From the NCBI RefSeq assembly GCF_000377765.1, contig NZ_KB898676.1:1-64000 (forward strand): a stretch of DNA of 64,000 bases, in the 5' to 3' direction. The translations under genes were made by a program, and so were the position numbers. Each line of letters opens with the position of its first letter. Positions within the stretch are counted from its first letter, which is position 1. This stretch comes from Gracilibacillus lacisalsi DSM 19029 (GTDB taxonomy: Bacteria; Bacillota; Bacilli; Bacillales; Amphibacillaceae). The notes under the pieces were generated by a model. The model was not told the DNA's origin and ran no database searches. It was given only the letters and a program-made list of their open reading frames with translations. Below are positions 33,132 through 40,739 of this stretch, one piece after another.

Positions 33132-33848
33132 ATGCACATTAAAGTCATGACTTATAATATCCATCACGGTAAAGGCTTAGATAAGAAAGTAAATCTTGAT
33201 CGTATTTGTAAAGTTATAGCTGACAGTAAAGCAGATATTATCGGTTTAAATGAAGTAGACAGATATTTTTCAGAACGCAGTCATTTTCAAGACCAAATGG
33301 AGTATCTAACAAAGGAATTAAAATACTATGGTGCTTTCAGTCCTGCGCTATCCTTACAACCAAGAAATAAATATTTAACTCGACAATATGGTAATGGAAT
33401 TCTGTCTCGTTTCCCCATTTATGCACCTAAGAGTTATCTGTTTAACAATCGCCTTTGTATGACGGAAGACAGGTCTATTCTTGAAGCAACCATTTCATTA
33501 GATAATAAATGGGTGCATTTTTATGTTACGCATTTAAGCTTAAATCCTTCTCTACATAGGCAACAAAGTGATTTCCTCATAACCAAAGCGAAGAGACCAG
33601 CAGTTATTATTGGAGATTGGAATATGAAAGTACATTCCAAGAGATGGAAAAGGGTAGTAAAGGTGTATAAAGATGTGTGGGATTCCATAGCTAATCAAGA
33701 TGGACTGACTTTTCCATCGAAAAATCCGCGGAAAAGACTGGATTATATTTTTGTTAGTAAGGACTTTACTATTTTGGATGTACAAGTTAACGACTCGATC
33801 CCCATCGCTTCCGATCATTTGCCTTTTGTATCTACTTTATCCATTTAA
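33132..33848 (+). CDS. Endonuclease/exonuclease/phosphatase-fold hydrolase
   Basis: A 238-residue soluble EEP-fold protein with the whole active-site set: TYNIHHGKG (Asn), GLNEVDR (metal Glu), GNGILSRFP, VTHLSLNP, IGDWNMK (Asp/Asn) and IASDHLPFV (Asp-His). The family includes nucleases, inositol-phosphate and sphingomyelin phosphodiesterases; this short form without a signal peptide cannot be assigned further. RBS GGAGGAA. It follows another phosphodiesterase by 72 bases. Confidence 0.87.
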   Translation: MHIKVMTYNIHHGKGLDKKVNLDRICKVIADSKADIIGLNEVDRYFSERSHFQDQMEYLTKELKYYGAFSPALSLQPRNKYLTRQYGNGILSRFPIYAPKSYLFNNRLCMTEDRSILEATISLDNKWVHFYVTHLSLNPSLHRQQSDFLITKAKRPAVIIGDWNMKVHSKRWKRVVKVYKDVWDSIANQDGLTFPSKNPRKRLDYIFVSKDFTILDVQVNDSIPIASDHLPFVSTLSI

Positions 33849-33956
33849 CACACTTTCCTCTCTACAAATCCTAATAAAGGTAACATCTAACAGAATAATC
33901 GTAGGCACATATGCCAAAATAGTATTGGTATTACTTTACGAGAGGAAAAAGAGATC

Positions 33957-34529
33957 ATGAATATCAAGTTATATGTACTAACATTATGGCAAATCATTGA
34001 CCCTATTTACTTTATGTTTACTCGGCTTACTTATATTGATGACTTAAAGGGAAGCAATCGAAATATTTTTAGAGTTCGTTTAACTCGTTATAAAGGAAAA
34101 GAATCCATTTTATCTGATGGTACTGTCATCCAAAAAAATGATCTATTAATAAAAATTCATCTGCATAATGTACATTTGATGAAAAGCGTCAGAAATATAA
34201 AAAGCGATGTCAGAAAAGCAATGGTCATACACCAGAATGTACAGAAATCGTTACCACAGCTGGCAGAGTATGTGAATAATCATTCTAACGCCTCTGATAT
34301 AAAAGGAATAATAGGTATAACAATGCTTAATCGTGGCAGTTCTAAATTAGGGTTTGAAACGGTAGAGATTAGTAATTCTTTTTATAAATACTTCAAATGT
34401 ATTGCTTTACTCCCGATTTACTGGCTATCGGTTAATTCACTTTCCTCTAACAGTTTAAAAAAACATCATCCATGTTATTTATTCATGTCGAAAGAAAAAT
34501 TGCTCAACAAATACTTCCAGCAAATGTAA
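33957..34529 (+). CDS. YkoP-like protein
   Basis: A 190-residue protein whose N-terminus, LWQIIDPIYFMFTRLTYIDD, and the block NIFRVRLTRYKGKESILSDG, then KNDLLIKIHLHNVHL, recall B. subtilis YkoP. No catalytic motif is known; the domain looks like a membrane-associated alpha/beta fold. In B. subtilis ykoP sits beside ykoN (glycosyltransferase) and ykoQ (phosphoesterase); here homologues of those two follow at 35.4-37.5 kb but are split off by an R1 repeat and ykoQ is inverted. Start ATG after GAGAGGAAAAAGAGATC. Confidence 0.75.
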   Translation: MNIKLYVLTLWQIIDPIYFMFTRLTYIDDLKGSNRNIFRVRLTRYKGKESILSDGTVIQKNDLLIKIHLHNVHLMKSVRNIKSDVRKAMVIHQNVQKSLPQLAEYVNNHSNASDIKGIIGITMLNRGSSKLGFETVEISNSFYKYFKCIALLPIYWLSVNSLSSNSLKKHHPCYLFMSKEKLLNKYFQQM

Positions 34530-34717
34530 CACTTTATAAAAATAAAGAGAAGCTAGAACATAACTAAACCATTCCTAGCTAAAGACGAACGTTGACAAGA
34601 GATCTAACTTATTCAAATGTTGCTTATTTGTTCATAGTAGATACAAACTGCGAAGTAATGTGGTAATGAGATGTGCGGTCACCTAAGCGATAATTTTGAC
34701 ATATATCGTGATGATAA

Positions 34718-34835
34718 GGCTGCCCACTTCCCTTTCCGTGGGGTTTGCCCTTCAGCTAACTTTTTCGAGCCAAAACCGCTCGAAAAAGTGGATCTTCAGG
34801 TCAAACAGTTCCCTCAGGAGTGAAAGTGGGCGGCC
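34718..34835. repeat. REP-like palindromic element P5 within R1 copy 3
   Basis: Ends GGCTGCCCACTTCC and GGAGTGAAAGTGGGCGGCC are inverted repeats; inside, CTTTTTCGAG and CTCGAAAAAG form a hairpin next to GTGGATCTTCAG. It is the counterpart of the element at 15081-15197. Confidence 0.8.
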
Positions 34836-35017
34836 TTCGTTAAATATGCTCCACAACACTAATCCGAAATCAGCCAGTCGATTTCTTCACCATATGTAGT
34901 TTCGGAAGTCGCATTTTCTACAGCTTAGTATACAATTCTGATCAAGTGACAAGAAATTCAAAGAGTTTAGTTCCATGAGTTCTATCCTTCCTATAACTAG
35001 AGAACAAAAATAGCGGA

Positions 35018-35130
35018 GGCAGAATACGGAGACTCCTGTGGGACTAACGAGAGCTTCAGCTAACTTTGCAAAGTGGGTTTCTTTGCAAAGTTAGCTGAAG
35101 CCGAGCCCACGGAAAGCGCAGTATTCTGCC
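35018..35130. repeat. REP-like palindromic element P3, absent from R1 copy 2
   Basis: Terminal inverted repeats GGCAGAATAC / GTATTCTGCC bound 113 bases. The centre is a perfect 20-base inverted repeat starting CTTCAGCTAACTTTG around a seven-base loop. In copy 2 the same place (14886-14895) holds a single GGCAGAATAC with no palindrome. Confidence 0.82.
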
Positions 35131-35232
35131 GGAGCGGTTTGCATGCACTCTCTAAGTCAAGAGCAATTCCTTATCCTCGTTACTGCGCAGTTTATGGATA
35201 AGCCGTTATAAAAATCATAACCTTGGATTTAA

Positions 35233-35277
35233 AAAGACCCGAACTATTCGATGTGTTATCAAATAGTTCGGGTCTTT
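35233..35277. terminator. Strong hairpin terminator downstream of the YkoQ-like gene
   Basis: AAAGACCCGAACTAT pairs with ATAGTTCGGGTCTTT (15 pairs); A/T runs on both sides make it usable in both directions, chiefly for the minus-strand gene ending at 35385. Confidence 0.88.
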
Positions 35278-35384
35278 ATTTGACTTAAATATCCTCGATT
35301 CTATCTTTTAAAGTTTATAAATCCAAATATAGGAATGCATAGCTTGTGTCTATCTAATAAATAATAATAACACACCAACACCAA

Positions 35385-36233
35385 TTAAATTGCTGGATTT
35401 AAATCAGTATTTTCCTTACCAATCGATAATTGGTGAAGTGTTATTTCAGGTAGACTACCAATTCTGATGTTTACACCAGTTTGGCCCAGTCCTTCACTAA
35501 TATAAAAAGGACGACCATCATGTGAATGAAGTCCTTTGATTACGTTCATTTTGGCAAGTTTCCCCATTTTAGCAAGATGGTACGCTTTAGGGTAACAGAT
35601 TTGCCCACCATGGAAATGACCTGCTAACAAATAATCAAAATGGTACTTTTTCATATCAAGTACAATATTAGGATCATGTGTCAGTACTAAATTCGTCCCT
35701 TTTTGGATCGATTGATAAGAGCTGAGCAAATCACTGCGATTCGTGCTGTAATCATCAATCCCTATAATATTTACTGGTTGATCTTCAATATATATGGTTT
35801 CACTACTATTTTGCATGACCTGACAATTGTATTCATTTAATGTGTCGATTAATGATTGTAAATGAACGCCTTTTAAAACATAATCGTGATTACCTAAAAC
35901 CGTGTAAATGCCATGCTTAGGATTCAATTTATTAAATACCTTTAAATAAGGAATAAGCTTTGGGATTGTTCGTTTACGATCAAGAAAATCACCAGTGAGA
36001 GCAATTAAATCAATGTCTTCATGCTTTAGTTTTTCATAAAGCAACTCAGCGGAAATTGAGATGTTTTCCAAATGTAAATCTGAAAGATGCAAAATATTCA
36101 AGCTCGTAACGGATTCTGTTTCATTGTGATCTATCTTAACGTTTCTTACGATAATATTTTGGGTGTTTTTATATGCTTTAAACATAACTAGACTAACTAG
36201 GATTATAAAACTAATTAATAAGAACAAGAACAT
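35385..36233 (-). CDS. YkoQ-like membrane-anchored metallophosphoesterase
   Basis: A 282-residue protein with an N-terminal membrane helix (FLFLLISFIILVSLVMFKAY) and a calcineurin-like phosphoesterase domain with LHLSDLHLE, ALTGDFLDRK, GNHDYV, VLTHDP and LAGHFHGGQI, i.e. all metal ligands. Relatives include YkoQ, YkuE and LpxH-like lipid phosphoesterases. ATG 36233 is eight bases after AGAGGAG; GTG 36242 and ATG 36239 overlap that site. It is transcribed away from the glycosyltransferase gene next door. Confidence 0.85.
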   Translation of the reverse strand: MFLFLLISFIILVSLVMFKAYKNTQNIIVRNVKIDHNETESVTSLNILHLSDLHLENISISAELLYEKLKHEDIDLIALTGDFLDRKRTIPKLIPYLKVFNKLNPKHGIYTVLGNHDYVLKGVHLQSLIDTLNEYNCQVMQNSSETIYIEDQPVNIIGIDDYSTNRSDLLSSYQSIQKGTNLVLTHDPNIVLDMKKYHFDYLLAGHFHGGQICYPKAYHLAKMGKLAKMNVIKGLHSHDGRPFYISEGLGQTGVNIRIGSLPEITLHQLSIGKENTDLNPAI

Positions 36234-36338
36234 ATTCATCACTCCTCTAGTCCTAATTATACAGGGTTTTATCTTTAATTGTTACGGTAATTCATGGATA
36301 GATTTCCAATCCAATCAGACATGTATGAGGTGCACATC

Positions 36339-37451
36339 ATGACACTAGATTCCAAAAAGATCTTATTTCTCCCTTTTTTAAATATACCTTCAGGTCATCA
36401 TCAAGTTGCAGATTCCCTTATTCATGAATTGGAATTAAATGAACCAAGTATAAAGTGTGAAAAAGCAGAAATACTTTCCTATAGCTACGGAAAAATAGAA
36501 ACTTTAGTCTCAGGTATTTATCTAAAATGGATTCATATATTTCCCCATGTATATAATTGGATTTATCAGCAAAGTGTTTATAAAAATATCGAACAGCCGA
36601 AAAACTTCAAGTTATATGAACTGCTTTTTTTAACTCAAATGAAACGACTCATTAAAGAAAAACAACCAGATTGTGTGGTTTGCACACATGCACTGCCATC
36701 TTATATGTTAAACGTGATGAAAGAAAAGGGGATACTGAACATACCCGTAATTAATGTGTACACTGATTTTTTTATACATCGCTTTTGGGGAACAGATCAG
36801 ATTGATTTTCATTTTGTCTCCTCTCCTAATATGCAAGAACTTTTAATAAAAAAAGGAATTCCAGAACAGCGTATATGGTTTACAGGTATTCCTACCCACC
36901 ATGAGATTAAGCCTAACAGCTTTCAAGTTAGGAAAGATCACACTCCCACATTGTCAATCATGGTAACGGGAGGAAACCTAGGAGTGGGTGCGATGGAAGA
37001 TCTGTTACACTATATACAAACGAGTGGTAAAATTAAGTTTTATGTCTTGTGTGGAAAAAACAATGTACTGTATCAAAAACTGAAAAGATTAAATAATAAA
37101 AACATTATCCCTTTAGCATATATTACATCCAGAAAGGAAATGAATGAATTATACGATTCAATAGACGGTATTTTAACCAAGCCAGGTGGTGTGACGATCA
37201 GTGAGTGTTTAACTAAAAGAATACCCATGTTTATCTATCACGCATTACCAGGGCAAGAGGTGATTAACCTTGATCAATTACAGCAACTAGGTGTAGTTTA
37301 TTACCTTAACAATTGGGACGATATCGAAAGTCAATTATTCACTTTTTTTGAAAGTAAAGAACACCTTGAAAAAATAAACAGAAACTTGGAAGATTATCAC
37401 AAACAACTTGCAGAGAAAAGAATACCCGAACTTATTAAACAAATTCTGTAA
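36339..37451 (+). CDS. YkoN-like / MGDG-synthase-family glycosyltransferase
   Basis: A 370-residue GT28-type glycosyltransferase of the monogalactosyldiacylglycerol-synthase family: N-terminal FLPFLNIPSGHHQVADSLIHEL (acceptor side), VCTHALPSYML, YTDFFIHRFWG, MVTGGNLGVGAM and the sugar-nucleotide site LTKPGGVTISECLTKRIP. It probably glycosylates a membrane lipid. ATG 36339 follows GAGGTG by seven bases; the frame is open upstream but lacks a site. With the YkoP- and YkoQ-like genes it makes a dispersed YkoN/P/Q set. Confidence 0.83.
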   Translation: MTLDSKKILFLPFLNIPSGHHQVADSLIHELELNEPSIKCEKAEILSYSYGKIETLVSGIYLKWIHIFPHVYNWIYQQSVYKNIEQPKNFKLYELLFLTQMKRLIKEKQPDCVVCTHALPSYMLNVMKEKGILNIPVINVYTDFFIHRFWGTDQIDFHFVSSPNMQELLIKKGIPEQRIWFTGIPTHHEIKPNSFQVRKDHTPTLSIMVTGGNLGVGAMEDLLHYIQTSGKIKFYVLCGKNNVLYQKLKRLNNKNIIPLAYITSRKEMNELYDSIDGILTKPGGVTISECLTKRIPMFIYHALPGQEVINLDQLQQLGVVYYLNNWDDIESQLFTFFESKEHLEKINRNLEDYHKQLAEKRIPELIKQIL

Positions 37452-37555
37452 TTTTGTTACCAGTATCTCTCCATCATTTGCTATAATTTGTAGTGAACAA
37501 CAAGAATTGCCCATTTCTGTTCATTATAGATTAAATAAGAAAGCTGGTAATAAAT

Positions 37556-38431
37556 ATGGACTATGGCAATTTATATGATACGTATAAACCATTGCTTTTT
37601 ACAGTAGCTTATCAAATGATAGGTACAATTAAAGAAGCAGAAGATATAGTGCATGATGTTTTCGTGCTGTTAGAGAATGTTGATCTAGATAATATTGATA
37701 ATTTGAAAGCATATTTAACAAAAATGACCACCAATAAAAGCTTGAATTATTTGAAATCGTCTATCAAGAAACGTGAGATATATCCAGGTCCATGGCTACC
37801 AGAACCTATTGTTAACCTAGATGAAAATACACCTTTAGACAATCTTCTAAAAGAAGAATCTATTTCATATGCATTTGTAGTACTTCTTCATCAACTAACT
37901 GATCTTGAAAGGTGCATTTATATACTGAGAGAAGTACTTATATTCGATTACAAATTTATTTCAGCGATATTAAATAGGTCAGAACAAAACTGTAGAAAAG
38001 TATATAGTAGAGCAAAGCAAAAATTACAAAAAATAAAACCATTAAAAAAAGCAGTTAGAGAGGAAGCAGACGAACTAGCTAAACTATTTTTACGTGCTGT
38101 GGAAAGTGGTGAATTTGATCCTTTTATTAACCACCTTGCCAGAGATGTCATACTCATATCAGATGGAGGAGGCAAAGTGCTGTCTGCTTTGTATCCAATT
38201 TATAATAAAGATCGTGTTGTTGCCTTTTTACAAGGAATTCATAAAAGAGGGAGTTTTCAAGGGCAATATAGAGTGGTGAATGTCAATGACGGTATTGGGA
38301 TTCTGCAGCAAAATCAAGGTGAGCCAGTCAAATTGATTACCTTCGATTATACAGAAACCGATCTTCAACATATTTATATTGTAATGAATCCGGACAAATT
38401 ACAAAAAATAGGTCACAATTTCTCCTCTTAA
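37556..38431 (+). CDS. ECF41-group RNA polymerase sigma factor with C-terminal NTF2-like domain
   Basis: A 291-residue extracytoplasmic-function sigma factor. Region 2 reads YDTYKPLLFTVAYQMIGTIKEAEDIVHDVF, and region 4 spans LTDLERCIYILREVL to NRSEQNCRKVYSRA. Two group signatures are visible: WLPEP (W80-P84) in the linker and DGGGK (D203-K207) in the SnoaL/NTF2-like C-terminal extension, which in ECF41 proteins controls activity in place of an anti-sigma factor. The next gene is a carboxymuconolactone decarboxylase-like protein, the usual ECF41 target. Confidence 0.9.
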   Translation: MDYGNLYDTYKPLLFTVAYQMIGTIKEAEDIVHDVFVLLENVDLDNIDNLKAYLTKMTTNKSLNYLKSSIKKREIYPGPWLPEPIVNLDENTPLDNLLKEESISYAFVVLLHQLTDLERCIYILREVLIFDYKFISAILNRSEQNCRKVYSRAKQKLQKIKPLKKAVREEADELAKLFLRAVESGEFDPFINHLARDVILISDGGGKVLSALYPIYNKDRVVAFLQGIHKRGSFQGQYRVVNVNDGIGILQQNQGEPVKLITFDYTETDLQHIYIVMNPDKLQKIGHNFSS

Positions 38432-38437
38432 TTTGTC
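38411..38437 (+). promoter_or_regulatory. Candidate ECF41 promoter inside the 3' end of the sigma gene
   Basis: GGTCACA (38411-38417), 16 bases, TGTC (38434-38437). The reported ECF41 promoter form is TGTCACA-n16-CGTC, so each box differs by one base and the spacing is exact. It would drive the next gene. Confidence 0.6.
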
Positions 38438-38469
38438 TTATAAGTGAAAGCAAAAAGGGAGGAGAAGAC

Positions 38470-38907
38470 ATGGAACAAAGAATTAACTATGTGGAGGTTG
38501 CACCTGATTTAATCAAGCTTATTAGTCAATTGGAGTTGTACAAAAACCGAACAGGATTTGATAAGAAACTGATTGAATTAGTTAAAATTCGTGCATCTCA
38601 GCTTAATCATTGTGCGTATTGCATTAATATGCACACAATGGACGCTAGAGCATTAGGAGAAACAGAACAAAGAATTTATTGCCTCAGTGCATGGAGAGAG
38701 ACAGAATTCTATACAGCAGAAGAAAAAGCAGCTCTGGAATTGACTGAGGCAGTTACTAACATTGCAGAGCAAGGTGTACCTGATCAAATATATCAGGATG
38801 TCCGTAAGTATTTCGATGAAAAGCAATATATCGACTTAGTAGCACTTATTATAACAATTAACTGCTGGAACCGACTATCAATCGCAAATAATAATGTTCC
38901 AGAGTGA
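38470..38907 (+). CDS. Carboxymuconolactone decarboxylase / AhpD-family protein (ECF41 partner)
   Basis: A 145-residue AhpD-like protein with the redox motif C48-A-Y-C51 in HCAYCINMHTMDAR and the proton-relay His of the family three residues on. Members act as alkylhydroperoxidase-type or thiol redox proteins; those encoded beside ECF41 sigma factors are their main target, with unknown substrate. RBS GGGAGGAG eight bases before ATG. A terminator follows, so it may be transcribed alone from the internal promoter. Confidence 0.88.
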   Translation: MEQRINYVEVAPDLIKLISQLELYKNRTGFDKKLIELVKIRASQLNHCAYCINMHTMDARALGETEQRIYCLSAWRETEFYTAEEKAALELTEAVTNIAEQGVPDQIYQDVRKYFDEKQYIDLVALIITINCWNRLSIANNNVPE

Positions 38908-38938
38908 ATTTCACTGAAAATAGTTTCGAAACAGATAT

Positions 38939-38975
38939 ACTCTAGTATGTTTAATCGACATACTGGAGTTTTTTT
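38939..38975 (+). terminator. Terminator of the AhpD-like gene
   Basis: ACTCTAGTATGT pairs with ACATACTGGAGT (one G-U), followed by seven T. Confidence 0.87.
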
Positions 38976-39066
38976 ATACATAATGAAATATTAGCTTCAC
39001 TAGAATATAATGGTCATTTCCTTTATACTATGACTTACAGTATCTATATGAAAAGGTAGTGTTCAA

Positions 39067-39627
39067 TTGAAAGTTATCACAGTTGTTGGAAACAAACCAA
39101 TGGAATTAAACATTCGAAATGAAAATGATCATCGAATCCCTTTTATAAAGATCGCGCTGAAGCAAAGATTGATTTCGTTCATTGACGAAGGATTAGAATG
39201 GGTAATTATGTCCGGCCAAATGGGAATTGAACTATGGGCAGCACAAGTGATAGCAGAATTAAAAGAAGAATATCCGATAAAATTAGGCATATTCCCGCCA
39301 TTTTTAGAATATGAATCAAGATGGCCGGATGTTTATCAGGAAGCATTTCTGCAAATTATCGAGCAAGCTGATTTTTATCAACCATTGTATAATGAACCAT
39401 ATAAAGCACCCTATCAATTTATTAACAAAGATGTATGGTTTATCGAAAAAACAGATGGATGTTTAGCACTGGTCGATGAAGAATACCCAGGTAGTGCAGG
39501 GTATATCTTGGACAAAATGAAAAAGGCTGCAGAAACTTCTAACTATTCGATTTGGTATATTACACCGAATGATTTAGAAGACATTGTCAGGGACCAGCAG
39601 GAGTATGATGCGAGTCATTTAGATTAA
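39067..39627 (+). CDS. ypsA: YpsA, SLOG-superfamily cell-division modulator
   Basis: A 186-residue protein of the DUF1273/YpsA family with the SLOG-type nucleotide-binding loop GxxG in VIMSGQMGIELWAAQV and the tail segment EKTDGCLALVDEEYPGS. In B. subtilis and Staphylococcus aureus, YpsA affects cell division, with FtsZ-linked phenotypes on overproduction. Start TTG 39067. It is next to gpsB and rnpB, the conserved order. Confidence 0.92.
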   Translation: MKVITVVGNKPMELNIRNENDHRIPFIKIALKQRLISFIDEGLEWVIMSGQMGIELWAAQVIAELKEEYPIKLGIFPPFLEYESRWPDVYQEAFLQIIEQADFYQPLYNEPYKAPYQFINKDVWFIEKTDGCLALVDEEYPGSAGYILDKMKKAAETSNYSIWYITPNDLEDIVRDQQEYDASHLD

Positions 39628-39689
39628 AAATTGACAACTTATATCTTTTTTGAAAAAATGATAATTAACGATTAAATGAGGTGGAAATA

Positions 39690-39977
39690 ATGGCAAATCA
39701 ACTAAATGGAAAAGACATTTTAGAGAAGAATTTTAAAACGGCAATGAGAGGCTATAATCAGGAAGAAGTGGACGAGTATTTAGATGTGATTATTCAAGAT
39801 TACGAATATTTCCAGGAGGAAATTAATCGATTACAGCATGAAAATGAACGATTAAGAAAACAATCTGATCACACACGGATTCGTCCGAGTACGTCTAATC
39901 ATCAAGTTAATTATGACATTTTGAAACGACTATCCAATTTGGAGAAAGCAGTCTTTGGAAAGAAATATGAGGAATAA
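39690..39977 (+). CDS. gpsB: Cell division protein GpsB
   Basis: A 95-residue coiled-coil DivIVA-like adaptor that shuttles PBP1 between division site and side wall. The lipid/PBP-binding head ([25 protein letters not shown]) leads into a coiled coil ([16 protein letters not shown]) and the short C-terminal trimerisation helix [18 protein letters not shown] 39690 follows GAGGTGG. Its client ponA is also in this window at 24-27 kb. Confidence 0.95.
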   Translation: MANQLNGKDILEKNFKTAMRGYNQEEVDEYLDVIIQDYEYFQEEINRLQHENERLRKQSDHTRIRPSTSNHQVNYDILKRLSNLEKAVFGKKYEE

Positions 39978-40003
39978 ACTACCATTCTATCTTCAGATTT
40001 CCA

Positions 40004-40031
40004 TTGACTATTCCTACATTCGTGTTACAAT
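40004..40031 (+). promoter_or_regulatory. SigA-type promoter of rnpB
   Basis: TTGACT (40004-40009), 16-base spacer, TACAAT (40026-40031), about 15-20 bases before the RNA's first helix. Confidence 0.75.
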
Positions 40032-40047
40032 AATGGAGGCTTAAATA

Positions 40048-40457
40048 AAGAGGAATGAATGTTGAAGTAATCGCTGCACATTTTCATGTGTAGAGGAAAG
40101 TCCATGCTCACACAAGCTGAGATGCTTGTAGTGTTCGTGCTTGACGAAATCATAAGTCAAGGTAACCTTTTAGAGGTTAACGGCAGGGAAAACACCTACG
40201 TCTTTAGATATGGTGTGAATACCTTGAAAGTGCCACAGTGACGTAGCTAAATAGGAAACTATTTAGGTGGAACGAGGTAAACCCCTCGAGTGAGCAACCC
40301 AAATATTGGTAGGGGCATCTTCTATTAGGGAACTCAACCGAACGAAGGACAAGCTTCGAGAGCTTGTAGACAGATGATTACTCCTTTGGTACGAGGCTGA
40401 CCACCGTTTGCAGTACGACAAGGACAGAACATGGCTTACGTACATTCATTCCGGTCT
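40048..40457 (+). ncRNA. rnpB: RNase P RNA, type B
   Basis: Catalytic RNA of RNase P, which trims tRNA 5' leaders. Recognisable conserved blocks are GAGGAAAGTCCATGCTC, AGTGCCACAGTGACG, GGAACGAGGTAAACCCC, AACCCAAATATTGGTAGGGG, TAGACAGATGATTACT and the 3' ACAGAACATGGCTTAC. The ends pair: GGAATGAATGT (40052-40062) with ACATTCATTCC (40442-40452) as helix P1. The loop and block order is that of the Bacillus B-type. Gene order gpsB-rnpB-ypsC matches B. subtilis. Confidence 0.97.
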
Positions 40458-40470
40458 TAAATAGGATTTC

Positions 40471-40500
40471 AAACCCCTTTCTTATTAAAAGGGGTTTTGT
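40471..40500 (+). terminator. Terminator of rnpB
   Basis: AAACCCCTTT and AAAAGGGGTTT form the stem around CTTATT, followed by TTGTTGT. Confidence 0.85.
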
Positions 40501-40510
40501 TGTACATAAT

Positions 40511-40662
40511 AAGAAAAGTGCAGAGCGCCCGCATAGAAACGTAGCGGCTGGAGCTAGTCAACACTGAGATAAAGGAATCACTGAGAAAAGCGAACCGATG
40601 ATCACTTATCGGAGGGCGATTCGTGAAGTCGCCTAGTTTTTGGGCGCTCGGGAGCTAGACAA
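40511..40662. repeat. Dispersed repeat R3, full copy
   Basis: About 150 bases from AAGAAAAGTGCAGAGCGCCC to GGGCGCTCGGGAGCTAG, with inverted ends GAGCGCCCG/GGGCGCTC and the interior GATCACTTATCGGAGGGCGA. A truncated relative lies at 46252-46322 (AAGAAAAGCGCAAAGCG, AGAAACGTAG, TGAGATATAGGATCAC). No coding frame inside. Confidence 0.75.
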
Positions 40663-40739
40663 GTACCTAAATTTTATACTTTCTTGTCCTATTATAAAAG
40701 AACGGTCCACAAGATGATCAAAAGGAAGGGTTTTAATAA

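Larger units (their letters stand above)
34625..35215 (-). repeat. Dispersed repeat R1, copy 3 (about 590 bases, inverted relative to copy 2)
   Basis: On the minus strand this follows copy 2 (14806-15305) from ACTGCGCAGTAACGAGGA to TAGGTGACCGCACATC, CAAAATTATCGC and the ACTTCGCAGTTTG end. It contains two palindromic elements where copy 2 has one. It carries the intact IS target ACTTCCCTTTCCG at 34726-34738. The non-coding stretch 34530-35384 is otherwise without genes; open frames within it have no ribosome binding site. Confidence 0.85.

Noticed and set aside
33751-33960. 69-codon open frame overlapping the end of the EEP-fold gene
   Set aside because: It is a frame-shifted reading of the real gene and the gap before ykoP, with no ribosome binding site.
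34696-34899. 67-codon plus-strand open frame
   Set aside because: Entirely within repeat R1 copy 3, with no ribosome binding site.
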